Positions 32,955-41,405 of a stretch of 64,000 bases of DNA are shown piece after piece. This stretch comes from Chitinophagales bacterium (GTDB lineage: Bacteria > Bacteroidota > Bacteroidia > Chitinophagales > Saprospiraceae). Both the position numbers and the translations under genes were made by a program. The stretch covers positions 276,229-340,228 of the forward strand of contig JAAFJN010000003.1 in NCBI GenBank assembly GCA_013298845.1, read 5' to 3'. How positions within the stretch are numbered: the first letter of the stretch is position 1; every line of letters begins with the position of its first letter. Below the pieces are notes generated by a model. The model had not been told where the DNA came from and did not search any database. It saw only the letters and a list, made by a program, of their open reading frames with translations.

Positions 32955-35382
32955 ATTCAGTATTTGCCTTTTTACTTTTATCGGATGGAGCGCACAAGCG
33001 CAGTCAGTAACGGGGAAAGCCCTTCAAAATGACGGTAAACCAGCCGATTTTGCCACTATTACCTTGCACAAGTCGGCCGATTCGACGGTTGTAACCGGTG
33101 CCATAACGGGAGAAGATGGGGCTTATGAAATCAAAAACGTGGCCAATGGCCGTTATTTTGTACAAGTGAACCTTATTGGCGCGGGTATTGCCGCTTCTCC
33201 GGAGTTCGATGTGGACGGTGCTAACAAAGTCCTCGACGATATTCGTTTGGGTGAACAAAGCCAACAATTGCAGCAGGTGACCATTACTGCGCGCCGGAAA
33301 ACCATTGAAGTGAAAGCCGATAAAACAATTATGAACGTAGACGGTACAATGAACTCTACGGGATTAAGTGCCCTCGAATTGCTCCGCAAAGCCCCCGGCG
33401 TTACCGTTGACAACAACGAAAACGTGAATGTAAAGGGCAAAAACAACGTTCGGGTGATGATTGATGGCCGCGAAGTACCCCTCGACGGGAAAGACCTGGC
33501 CGCTTTGTTAAAAGGCACCCAAGCCGCCGATATTGACAATATCGAAATCATTTCGAACCCTTCGGCCAAATACGACGCCTCCGGAAATGCGGGTATTATC
33601 AACATCCGCCTCAAGAAAAACAAATCATTTGGTACCAACGGCAACGTCAACGTAGAGGGTATCTACGGTGAAACGGCCAAAGGGGGTATCAGCCTCAGCC
33701 TGAATAACCGCTCCAAAAAACTAAATACTTTTGGTTCTTACAATAACCACTACGGACGTTGGCACAACGGGCAGAACTTTTTGCGCGAACAAAATGGTTC
33801 TTATTTTGACCAACAAGCCAAATCGTACAACACCAGCCGCTGGAACTCGTTCCGCGTAGGTACCGATTATTACCTTAATTCCAAACACACCGTTGGGGTT
33901 TTGGTCAACGGTAACATTGACAATGGCGATTGGAACAATACCAGTGTTACCAAAATTGGCGCATTAAGCAATCCTAGCGAAGTGACTTCTATCCTGAATG
34001 CCACCAATACCGTACCGGGGCATCGCTACGACCTGAATGTTAACGCCAATTACCGCTACTCGGATACCACCGGTCGCAGCCTCAATATTGACCTCGACCG
34101 TGGCGGTTATCGGATTACGGGTAATAGTTACCAACCTAATTTTTATACCTCACCGACCAATGCCTTCCCGGCGTACAGCCGCATTTTTACCAACGAAACC
34201 CCCACGAACATTGATATTTACACGGGTAAATTGGATTATGAACAGCCTTTGTGGGGTGGCACGTTCGGAACGGGGGCCAAAATTGCCAATATCACCACCG
34301 ACAATACTTTTGACTTTTACCAAGTGATCGAAAACTCGGAAGTATTGGACACCACGGTGAGTAACCAGTTTATTTACGAAGAACGCACCATTGCGGCCTA
34401 CGTGAATTATAACCGCAAATTTGGCAAAAAACTCAACGTACAAGCGGGTTTGCGCATGGAAAATACCAATTACATGGGTGACCTGATTTCGGCCAACAGC
34501 CAAAACGGTAAACAGGTGAAAAACGATTACACCGAATTATTCCCCAGCGCGGCCATCACGTACAGTTTTACCGAAAAAATTGGTTTAAATACCACGTATA
34601 GCCGCCGAATTGACCGCCCAAGTTACCAGGACCTCAACCCTTTCCAGTTCAAATTGGATGAATTGACGTATCAACGCGGTAACGAACGCCTCCGCCCTCA
34701 GTTCACCAATTCCTTCGAAATTGCCCCTACTTACAATGGTTTTCCGGTGATTTCGTTGGGTTACAGTAAAACCAAAGACGTATTTACGCAGGTGCTTGCC
34801 ACCGACCCCGATAACCCCAATGCAACCTTTATTACCAACGAAAACATTGCCGACCAGCAAAACCTTTCCGCCACGATTAATATCCCAACGCCATTTGCCA
34901 AATGGTACGAAGGTTTTATCAGCATTACCGCCGTGCACAGCCGTTTTAGCGCACAATTTGACAACTTGGGCTTCGGAATTGACGAAATTGCCTTCACCAC
35001 GGGCAATCTCTACGCCGAACAAAGTGTAAAATTGGGTAAAGGCTGGAACATCCAGTTGTCGGGTTGGTACAGTACGCCCGGCTACTGGGGTACGCTCAAA
35101 AGCCGCCAGCAAGGCATGATGGATTTTGCGGTGAAAAAGAACCTCTGGGACGGAAAAGGCCACGTGCGCGTGCGTTTTGGCGATCTCCTCGGTACGGCAG
35201 GTTGGGGCGGTACCAATGTATTCACCCCCGGCCTTTACATGAAAGCCAATGGCACCTGGGAAGCCCGCACCGTTACTGTGAGTTGCTCATACCGTTTCGG
35301 TTCCAACGAAGTAAAAGCCGCCCGCCAGCGCAAAACCGGTCTCGACGATGAGAAAAACCGCGTAAAATCTGGTCGCGGCTAA
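32944..35382 (+). CDS. TonB-dependent-receptor-family outer-membrane protein (OMP_b-brl_3 type)
   Basis: 812 residues. Signal peptide 1-20 (WSAQAQ). Residues about 22-105 are a carboxypeptidase-regulatory-like beta-sandwich (VTGKALQNDGKPADFATITL ... DGAYEIKNVANGRYFVQV). A plug-like domain follows (about 115-230) with KAPGVTVDNNENVNVKGKNNVRVMIDG and the IEIISNPSAKYDASGNAGIINI motif, then a beta-barrel to the C-terminus. The order and short plug match the family-3 barrel receptors of Bacteroidota, close relatives of SusC/TonB receptors that often lack a visible TonB box. The tail (KAARQRKTGLDDEKNRVKSGRG) extends past the last strand and is basic, as is common in this group. No SusD-like partner follows. 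Substrate unknown. Confidence 0.88.
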   Translation: MKFLFSICLFTFIGWSAQAQSVTGKALQNDGKPADFATITLHKSADSTVVTGAITGEDGAYEIKNVANGRYFVQVNLIGAGIAASPEFDVDGANKVLDDIRLGEQSQQLQQVTITARRKTIEVKADKTIMNVDGTMNSTGLSALELLRKAPGVTVDNNENVNVKGKNNVRVMIDGREVPLDGKDLAALLKGTQAADIDNIEIISNPSAKYDASGNAGIINIRLKKNKSFGTNGNVNVEGIYGETAKGGISLSLNNRSKKLNTFGSYNNHYGRWHNGQNFLREQNGSYFDQQAKSYNTSRWNSFRVGTDYYLNSKHTVGVLVNGNIDNGDWNNTSVTKIGALSNPSEVTSILNATNTVPGHRYDLNVNANYRYSDTTGRSLNIDLDRGGYRITGNSYQPNFYTSPTNAFPAYSRIFTNETPTNIDIYTGKLDYEQPLWGGTFGTGAKIANITTDNTFDFYQVIENSEVLDTTVSNQFIYEERTIAAYVNYNRKFGKKLNVQAGLRMENTNYMGDLISANSQNGKQVKNDYTELFPSAAITYSFTEKIGLNTTYSRRIDRPSYQDLNPFQFKLDELTYQRGNERLRPQFTNSFEIAPTYNGFPVISLGYSKTKDVFTQVLATDPDNPNATFITNENIADQQNLSATINIPTPFAKWYEGFISITAVHSRFSAQFDNLGFGIDEIAFTTGNLYAEQSVKLGKGWNIQLSGWYSTPGYWGTLKSRQQGMMDFAVKKNLWDGKGHVRVRFGDLLGTAGWGGTNVFTPGLYMKANGTWEARTVTVSCSYRFGSNEVKAARQRKTGLDDEKNRVKSGRG

Positions 35383-35421
35383 AGAATAATGAATTTTTGA
35401 GAAGAACGAAGGATTTACCAT

Positions 35422-35461
35422 TGCCCTGTCTGCCGAAAGGTGGTGCAGGGCACTTTTTTTT
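35422..35461 (+). terminator. Terminator after the receptor gene
   Basis: TGCCCTG and CAGGGCA arms around a 17-nt loop, then a run of eight Ts. It sits between this gene and the convergent AAA/nuclease gene. Confidence 0.75.
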
Positions 35462-35475
35462 GTATGTAGCCGAAA

Positions 35476-37023
35476 TCAGAGTGAATGGGTGGCCCAGTCG
35501 TCCACGCAGCGTTTTTCGGTATTGAAATTGATGCCCAAACCGACGAGTTGTTTGCCGGAAGTTTTGAACCGGGCGGCGTAGTCTTTTTTGGTGATTTGTT
35601 GCAAAGCAGCGGCGGCGCTTTCGTCAATTTTGAACTCAATGATAAAAATGCGTTCGGGGGTGTGGACCACGGCATCCATGCGGCCATTGGAAGTGTGTAC
35701 TTCACTTTCGATAAAAAAGCCGAGGTAGCGGAAATGCAAATGCACCAAAGCGTGGTAAAAATGCTCGTCTTGATTGGCCAACAGCAAACTGGGGACACTT
35801 TTGAGCATGTCGTTGATAATGACGGCGACTTGTTCGGGTTCATTTTGGACAAATGCCGTTTCCAACTGCACGACGGGGGTGGCACTAATATCCGGCGATT
35901 TGTGCAACAACGAACCAATTAAATGGCTGTTTAAAGCCTGCTCTACTTCCCGATTGGGGTAATCGAGGGTGTATAAGCCCCGGAAACGGTCTATTTTTTT
36001 TACCGTCAGGTAGCCCGTTTGAAAGAGTAGAGAGCGCAATTCGAGGTTATCCAACGAATAACTTTCAAACAATAAGGCATTAACGGTCATTTCATCCAGT
36101 TTAAAGTAGCGGTCTTCCTTCATTTTTTTAATCAAAAACGTAGGCGTACCGGTTTTAAACCAATAATCTTCAAAACTCCTTTTTTTGAAAAAACTAAGGA
36201 TAGAAAACGGATTATAAACCCGCACTTGTCCGTCCCACGAATACCCGTTGTACCATTTTTTGATAAGTTCTAACAAGGATTCTCGCGAGAGGTCGGTGTA
36301 TTTTTCAAGGGTATAATTAATCCAGGGTTCAAAAAAATATTCCAACTCGGCTTGTGTATAACCCACCAAATCGGCGACATTTTCGTCTAAAGTGATGTCA
36401 TCGAGGTTGTTTAAATCACTAAAAATGCTCACTTTGCTGAACTTCGACACACCGGTAATGACCAATAATTCGATGTAAGGGTCGGCACTTTTGATAATGC
36501 TGTAAAAACTTTTCAGGATCTTCTGGTGCCCGAACGCGATGGGTAATTCTTCTTTCTCCAAATAATCAATCAGTGGTTTGTCGTATTCGTCAATCAGCAG
36601 CACCACTTTACCTTTTTTCTCCGATAATTTCTGCAACAATTCCAAAAAACGCTGGTCATACCCGGTTTTATCTAATTGAATGCCGTGTTTTTGGGCTTCA
36701 TCGTTGATCACCGAATCAAGCGCGTATTCCAGCCCATTTGTGGCGTATCCAATTGCGTTAAACTGGATATGCACCACCGGGTGTATTTTGTTCCAATCCC
36801 ATTGGTTTTCGATCCACAACCCTTCGAACAAGTCCCGACTGCCGCTGTATATTTCTTTGATGGTGGACAAGGTCAGCGATTTGCCAAAACGGCGGGGCCG
36901 AGACAAAAAGAAGTACTTTCCTGATTCGATGAACCGGTGAATTTGCTCCGTTTTATCCACGTAGAGGTAATTATCGTCTATAATTTCTCGAAACGTTTGT
37001 ATGCCAATGGGTAATTTTTGCAT
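35476..37023 (-). CDS. AAA-ATPase-like / PD-(D/E)XK nuclease-domain protein, copy 1
   Basis: 515 residues of the AAA-ATPase_like plus PDDEXK_9 architecture that is widespread and multi-copy in Bacteroidota. N-terminal IGIQTFREIIDDNYLYVDKT, Walker A-like SRPRRFGKSLT at 41-51, Walker B VLLIDEYDKP at 141-150, ITGVSKFSKVS sensor-like segment near 188. The C-terminal nuclease-like core shows GRMDAVVHTPERIFIIEFK (about 443-461), giving the Asp and Glu-x-Lys of a PD-(D/E)XK site. The cellular role of this family is unknown (mobile or defence-related functions have been suggested). It is the downstream twin of a tandem pair; it differs from copy 2 almost only in residues 90-139, plus Glu67 and Val for Ala in DENVADL. 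Confidence 0.88.
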   Translation of the reverse strand: MQKLPIGIQTFREIIDDNYLYVDKTEQIHRFIESGKYFFLSRPRRFGKSLTLSTIKEIYSGSRDLFEGLWIENQWDWNKIHPVVHIQFNAIGYATNGLEYALDSVINDEAQKHGIQLDKTGYDQRFLELLQKLSEKKGKVVLLIDEYDKPLIDYLEKEELPIAFGHQKILKSFYSIIKSADPYIELLVITGVSKFSKVSIFSDLNNLDDITLDENVADLVGYTQAELEYFFEPWINYTLEKYTDLSRESLLELIKKWYNGYSWDGQVRVYNPFSILSFFKKRSFEDYWFKTGTPTFLIKKMKEDRYFKLDEMTVNALLFESYSLDNLELRSLLFQTGYLTVKKIDRFRGLYTLDYPNREVEQALNSHLIGSLLHKSPDISATPVVQLETAFVQNEPEQVAVIINDMLKSVPSLLLANQDEHFYHALVHLHFRYLGFFIESEVHTSNGRMDAVVHTPERIFIIEFKIDESAAAALQQITKKDYAARFKTSGKQLVGLGINFNTEKRCVDDWATHSL

Positions 37024-37027
37024 GGCA

Positions 37028-37035
37028 CAAAGATA
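37028..37035 (-). promoter_or_regulatory. -7 box of AAA/nuclease copy 1 (TATCTTTG)
   Basis: Perfect TAnnTTTG 4 nt before the ATG at 37023, implying a leaderless transcript. The sequence further upstream differs from copy 2 because the duplication unit ends there. Confidence 0.5.
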
Positions 37036-37051
37036 GGTTATTTAGCCGAAA

Positions 37052-38599
37052 TCAGAGCGAATGGGTAGCCCAGTCGTCCACGCAGCGTTTTTCGGTATTG
37101 AAATTGATCCCTAAACCGACGAGTTGTTTACCGGAAGTTTTGAACCGGGCGGCGTAGTCTTTTTTGGTGATTTGTTGCAAAGCGGCGGCGGCACTTTCGT
37201 CAATTTTAAACTCAATGATAAAGATGCGTTCGGGGGTGTGGACCACGGCATCCATGCGGCCATTGGAAGTGTGTACTTCACTTTCGATAAAAAAGCCGAG
37301 GTAGCGGAAATGCAAATGCACCAGGGCATGGTAAAAATGCTCGTCTTGGTTGGCCAGCAATAAACTGGGGACACTTTTGAGCATGTCGTTGATAATGACG
37401 GCGACTTGTTCGGGTTCATTTTGGACAAATGCCGTTTCCAACTGCACGACGGGGGTGGCACTAATATCCGGCGATTTGTGCAACAACGAACCAATTAAAT
37501 GGCTGTTTAAAGCCTGCTCTACTTCCCGATTGGGGTAATCGAGGGTGTATAAGCCCCGGAAACGGTCTATTTTTTTTACCGTCAGGTAGCCCGTTTGAAA
37601 GAGTAGAGAGCGCAATTCGAGGTTATCCAACGAATAACTTTCAAACAATAAGGCATTAACGGTCATTTCATCCAGTTTAAAGTAGCGGTCTTCCTTCATT
37701 TTTTTAATCAAAAACGTAGGCGTACCGGTTTTAAACCAATAGTCTTCAAAACTCCTTTTTTTGAAAAAACTAAGGATAGAAAATGGATTATAAACCCGCA
37801 CTTGTCCGTCCCACGAGTACCCGTTGTACCATTTTTTGATGAGTTCTAACAAGGATTCTCGCGAGAGGTCGGTGTATTTTTCAAGGGTATAATTAATCCA
37901 AGGTTCAAAAAAATATTCCAACTCGGCTTGTGTATAACCCACCAAATCGGCGGCATTTTCGTCTAAAGTGATGTCATCGAGGTTATTTAAATCACTAAAA
38001 ATGCTCACTTTGCTGAACTTCGACACACCGGTAATGACCAATAATTCGATGTAGGGGTCGGCACTTTTGATAATGCTGTAAAAACTTTTCAGGATCTTCT
38101 GGTGCCCGAACGCGATGGGCAATTCTTCTTTTTCCAAATAATCAATCAGCGGCTTATCGTATTCGTCAATCAGTAGTACCACTTTCTTTTTAGTGGTCGC
38201 AAGCACCTCCAATAACTCCCTGAATTTTTGGTCGAACTCCGTCTCTTTTAGCACAATTCCGTGTTTCCCGGCTTCTCGTTCGAGCATTTTGTGCAGCGCC
38301 GTTTCCAGTCCGGCAGTTGAATAACCAATTTCGTTAAACTGGATATGCACCACCGGGTGTATTTTGTTCCAATCCCATTGGTTTTCGATCCACAACCCTT
38401 TGAACAAGTCCCGACTGCCGCTGTATATTTCTTTGATGGTGGACAAGGTCAGCGATTTACCAAAACGGCGGGGCCGAGACAAAAAGAAGTACTTTCCTGA
38501 TTCGATGAACCGGTGAATTTGCTCCGTTTTATCCACGTAGAGGTAATTATCGTCTATAATTTCTCGAAACGTTTGTATGCCAATGGGTAATTTTTGCAT
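37052..38599 (-). CDS. AAA-ATPase-like / PD-(D/E)XK nuclease-domain protein, copy 2
   Basis: 515 residues, the same domain plan as copy 1: Walker A RPRRFGKS, Walker B LLIDEYD and nuclease core GRMD ... IIEFK are intact in both, so both are probably active. Residues 90-139 (EIGYSTAGLETALHKM ... LEVLATTKKK) share only about half their positions with copy 1, while the flanks are nearly identical. This looks like gene conversion that spared, or imported, one segment just before Walker B. The gene lies 28 bp upstream of copy 1 and downstream of the truncated mfd gene, on the same strand. Confidence 0.88.
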   Translation of the reverse strand: MQKLPIGIQTFREIIDDNYLYVDKTEQIHRFIESGKYFFLSRPRRFGKSLTLSTIKEIYSGSRDLFKGLWIENQWDWNKIHPVVHIQFNEIGYSTAGLETALHKMLEREAGKHGIVLKETEFDQKFRELLEVLATTKKKVVLLIDEYDKPLIDYLEKEELPIAFGHQKILKSFYSIIKSADPYIELLVITGVSKFSKVSIFSDLNNLDDITLDENAADLVGYTQAELEYFFEPWINYTLEKYTDLSRESLLELIKKWYNGYSWDGQVRVYNPFSILSFFKKRSFEDYWFKTGTPTFLIKKMKEDRYFKLDEMTVNALLFESYSLDNLELRSLLFQTGYLTVKKIDRFRGLYTLDYPNREVEQALNSHLIGSLLHKSPDISATPVVQLETAFVQNEPEQVAVIINDMLKSVPSLLLANQDEHFYHALVHLHFRYLGFFIESEVHTSNGRMDAVVHTPERIFIIEFKIDESAAAALQQITKKDYAARFKTSGKQLVGLGINFNTEKRCVDDWATHSL

Positions 38600-38603
38600 G
38601 GCA

Positions 38604-38611
38604 CAAAGATA
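38604..38611 (-). promoter_or_regulatory. -7 box of AAA/nuclease copy 2 (TATCTTTG)
   Basis: Perfect TAnnTTTG 4 nt before the start codon at 38599, as in copy 1. A TTG lies about 22-23 bp upstream, slightly too far for a standard -33 element. Confidence 0.5.
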
Positions 38612-38664
38612 GGTTATTTGAGATTAGGTTTTTCCAATGGTTGTGTAAGGTTGGGGTCTGTTTT

Positions 38665-39615
38665 TTATTTCACAAACACCAGGTTGGCATCTTCCAGATC
38701 GCCCACAATTTCGCCGGGGTAAATAAAGGCGCGGTCGCGAAAAATTTCGCGCAATTCGGCGGGCGTATGTGCACTGATTTTGGCGGCAAATTCCTCGGCT
38801 TTTTCAAAACATTTGAGCAGTTTATCCAGCACAAATTGCACGTCTTTAATCCAAATGATGCTATTGGCGGGAATAATGCGCAACAAAGGCGCTTTTTGCT
38901 CCTGCCGGAAACGCGTGTTGAGGTTGGGAATAATGCGCACCCGGTCCAGTTGTTTGACGCTGGCCTGCGTCGTAATTTCAAAGGTTCGGATGGACTCCAC
39001 TTCATCGTCGAAGAGTTCGATGCGGTAGGGGAGGTCGTTGCCGTAGGAAAAAAGGTCAATAATGCCCCCGCGAATGCTGAATTGGCCGGGTTCATAGACA
39101 AAATCGGAGCGTTCGAACCCAAATTCGATGAGGATTTCGATCATAAAATCCACGTCGAGGCGCTCGTTTTTTACCACGTCAATTTTGTGTTCTTCGAGGG
39201 TCGCCGGTTGCACTACTTTTTCAAAAATGGCCTCCGGGTAAGTCACAATCACGTGCCCGTACCCCCGAATAGACGATATTTTGTTCACCGCCTCGCTCCG
39301 TTGCAGCATTTGGGTGGGGTTGAGGTCGTCGAAAACAAGGGGCCTTTTAAAACTATCGGGAAAAAACCACACGTTGGTTTCGCCCATTAAACCGCAGAGG
39401 TCGTTGAACAAATACGCCGCCTCTTCTTTGGTTTCGCAAATGGCCAAATGCGGTACGTTGCTGTTGAGGGCCGTTGCCGCAAGCACCAACGCCCGTTGCC
39501 CCCCTTTCATACCTTCGAGCACCAACCGGGCCGACGGCTGAGAAATTCCCTCAATGATGGTTTGGATTTGTGCCGACTCTCGGTACTTTTGCAGCAGGTA
39601 CGCTATATTACTCAC
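38665..39615 (-). pseudogene. mfd: mfd, transcription-repair coupling factor, truncated to the N-terminal domain
   Basis: Only about 316 residues of a protein that is normally about 1100. The part present is the UvrB-homology module of Mfd: LVLAATALNSNVPHLAICETKEEAAYLFNDL, WFFPDSFKRPL, VTYPEAIFEKVV, and the diagnostic DFVYEPGQFSIRGGIIDLFS followed by IELFDDEVESIRTFE. The frame then stops at 38665 after DLEDANLVFVK. The RNA-polymerase-interaction domain, the SF2 translocase motor and the C-terminal domain are all absent, and the next gene begins within 70 bp. I prefer the GTG start at 39615 (VSNIAYLLQKYRE), because a perfect TATCTTTG box lies 4 nt before it and overlaps any earlier ATG. Strand-displacement repair by this copy would be lost; what a free UvrB-like module would do is unknown. 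Confidence 0.75.
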
Positions 39616-39619
39616 CGCG

Positions 39620-39627
39620 CAAAGATA
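39620..39627 (-). promoter_or_regulatory. -7 box of the mfd remnant (TATCTTTG)
   Basis: Perfect TAnnTTTG, 4 nt before the GTG at 39615 and immediately downstream of an in-frame ATG at 39630. It argues for the GTG start and a leaderless message. Confidence 0.5.
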
Positions 39628-39639
39628 CATCAGGTTTCT

Positions 39640-40476
39640 ATGTTCATAAAAAATAAAACGGGGCTGGAACTCTTTTCCCAAGAGTGGCCGGTAACGCAGC
39701 CCAAGGCTGTGGTTGCCATTATTCACGGACAAGGCGAACACGTATTGCGGTACACGCACGTGGCGCAGTGGTTCAATCAACGCGGTATTGCCTGCGCGGG
39801 GTACGATCAGCAGGGCTTTGGCCAAAGCGGCGGCAAACGCGGCCACGCGGCTAATTTAGCGGCTTACACCGACGATATTGCCGATTTTTTGCAAATTCAA
39901 CGCGAAAAACACCCCAACGTACCCTTATTTCTCTACGGACATTCGATGGGCGGCAACGTGTCGTTGAATTACCTTTTGCGCACGCGCCCCGATTTTTTGG
40001 CGGGTGCCATTATTACCGGCCCGTGGATTCGGTTGGCCTTTGAAGCCCCAAAAATTAAAATTGTAGCGGGAAAAATGTTGCGGAATATCTGGCCGTCGCT
40101 GAGTTTGCCTTCCGAGTTGGATACGACCCTTTTGAGCACCGATGCAGCGGTAGTGGCCGCTTATAACGCCGATCCACTGGTGCACGACCGCGTGAGTGCC
40201 GCCGCCGGTATGGCCTTGCTGGAAGGCGCGGCCTGGCTCAATACCTACGCGGGTACGCCGCCTTGTCCGCTGCTGTTGATGCACGGCGGTGCCGATGGCA
40301 TTACGTCGGCTCCGGCCACTAAAGAACTGGCGGCACGGTTAACGGGGCCAGTGCAACACATCGAATGGCCGGGGATGTACCACGAAATACACAACGAACC
40401 GGAAAAAGAGCGGGTTTTTGCGAAGATATGGGCGTTTATTACACAAACCACCCGCGTGGATACTCATCCAATTTAG
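39640..40476 (+). CDS. Alpha/beta hydrolase, monoacylglycerol-lipase/lysophospholipase type
   Basis: 278 residues from the ATG at 39640; the frame is open about 190 nt upstream, but that part is antisense to mfd. Typical serine hydrolase of the Hydrolase_4 group: IIHGQGEHVLRY oxyanion-loop region (about 27-38), nucleophile Ser102 in YGHSMGGN, Asp218 in MHGGADGITS, and His247 in PGMYHEIHNE. These are the landmarks of monoglyceride lipases and PldB-type lysophospholipases. There is no signal peptide, so it is cytoplasmic. It is divergent from mfd with only 24 bp between start codons. Its 3' end overlaps the convergent NAPRTase-like gene by 38 bp. Confidence 0.88.
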   Translation: MFIKNKTGLELFSQEWPVTQPKAVVAIIHGQGEHVLRYTHVAQWFNQRGIACAGYDQQGFGQSGGKRGHAANLAAYTDDIADFLQIQREKHPNVPLFLYGHSMGGNVSLNYLLRTRPDFLAGAIITGPWIRLAFEAPKIKIVAGKMLRNIWPSLSLPSELDTTLLSTDAAVVAAYNADPLVHDRVSAAAGMALLEGAAWLNTYAGTPPCPLLLMHGGADGITSAPATKELAARLTGPVQHIEWPGMYHEIHNEPEKERVFAKIWAFITQTTRVDTHPI

Positions 40477-41395
40477 CCTCGTGGAAGGCTTCCAACTGCT
40501 TGAGGGTACGCTGGCGCAGGTAACTGATGCGCGGCGGCGGCAATGCCGGGTGGCCCTTCACCAAAACCGGTTGGTAGAGGTTTTGGAAACGGGTAAAACG
40601 CAGGGTTTCCGTTTTTCCGGTGCGGATATCGCTCATGCGCGCCGAGGTACGGCTGACACTGGCGGTTTCTTCCAGTTCTTCGGTGAGCCAAATATCGCCC
40701 ACGGCTTCCTGGCTTTTGTAGAGGCGGCGCACCTGCGTCAGCGGGATTTCGTTGTTGATAATACCTTTATCCTGTTCCCAAACCCGGATTAAACCCTCCT
40801 CGGGGTCGGGCAAGCGGCTGGGTTGACTGATGGAGCCGATAATTTCATCGGCCCCGGCCCCGCCAATGTATTCGGCGCGAATTTTCCAACCGTCAAAATT
40901 ATGCGGCGTTGCCGGTGCCAGCGGGGTATCTTCTTCTACCCAGTCGCGTGCGTTCCAGCGTTCTACCGCCACGCGGGTGGCCCATTGTGAGGAGCGCCAA
41001 ATCAGGTAAATAAAGGCCGTTTCGAGCAATAAAATCTGGTCGAGCGGGCCTTTGGCCACCAACAGCGGCTCACCGGGGAGCACCATCATACCCTCGGGCG
41101 CGGCCCATACGTTCACGCGCAGGCGCAGGCGTTGCAGGTGGTTGAGGAAACTTTCGGTGAACAAATTATGCCCCTGCTCATCGAGCATTTGGCCCATTCC
41201 CGTGATAATATCCGGCGAAAACCGGAACCGACGGATGTGTTCGGCCAGTAACCCCGCGCCGCAGGCAATGGCAAACGGGTGGCGCGGGTGGTACACCAGG
41301 TGAAACAACGCTTCTTTCTGATAGGTACCATTGTACCAGGTTTCCTGCGCCTTGAGCGCGGGCGTGGGGTCGGTGAGCCAGTTGAATTTTTGCAT
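40439..41395 (-). CDS. Short nicotinate-phosphoribosyltransferase-like protein
   Basis: 318 residues with the N-terminal half of the NAPRTase fold: TYQKEALFHLVYHPRHPFAIACG, the RLRVNVWAAPEGMMVLPGEPLLVAKGPLDQILLLETAFIYLI segment split over about 90-131, then AEYIGGAGADEIIGS, resembling AAYIGGFxGTSNV. NAPRTases are usually over 400 residues; here the segment after IGGAG that normally forms much of the barrel and the PRPP phosphate site is missing, and the chain passes directly to a C-terminal part ending RQRTLKQLEAFHEAKLDEYPRGW. It could be a specialised short homologue or an internally deleted, inactive gene; the frame is intact. The gene follows hflX by 10 bp on the same strand. Confidence 0.55.
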   Translation of the reverse strand: MQKFNWLTDPTPALKAQETWYNGTYQKEALFHLVYHPRHPFAIACGAGLLAEHIRRFRFSPDIITGMGQMLDEQGHNLFTESFLNHLQRLRLRVNVWAAPEGMMVLPGEPLLVAKGPLDQILLLETAFIYLIWRSSQWATRVAVERWNARDWVEEDTPLAPATPHNFDGWKIRAEYIGGAGADEIIGSISQPSRLPDPEEGLIRVWEQDKGIINNEIPLTQVRRLYKSQEAVGDIWLTEELEETASVSRTSARMSDIRTGKTETLRFTRFQNLYQPVLVKGHPALPPPRISYLRQRTLKQLEAFHEAKLDEYPRGWFV

Positions 41396-41405
41396 GTTGT
41401 GTGTA

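Larger units (their letters stand above)
35467..38618 (-). repeat. 1576-bp tandem duplication (two units)
   Basis: Two units with exact 1576-bp period, each holding one complete 515-codon AAA/PD-(D/E)XK gene, its leaderless -7 box and short flanks. The left ends both start TAGCCGAAATCAGAG (35467 and 37043), and both right ends carry GGCACAAAGATAGGTTATTT. No indel separates them. Confidence 0.9.

Noticed and set aside
39448..39639. 64-residue N-terminal extension of the alpha/beta hydrolase
   Set aside because: It lies antisense to the conserved Mfd N-terminus and is not hydrolase-like; the ATG at 39640 gives a normal protein.
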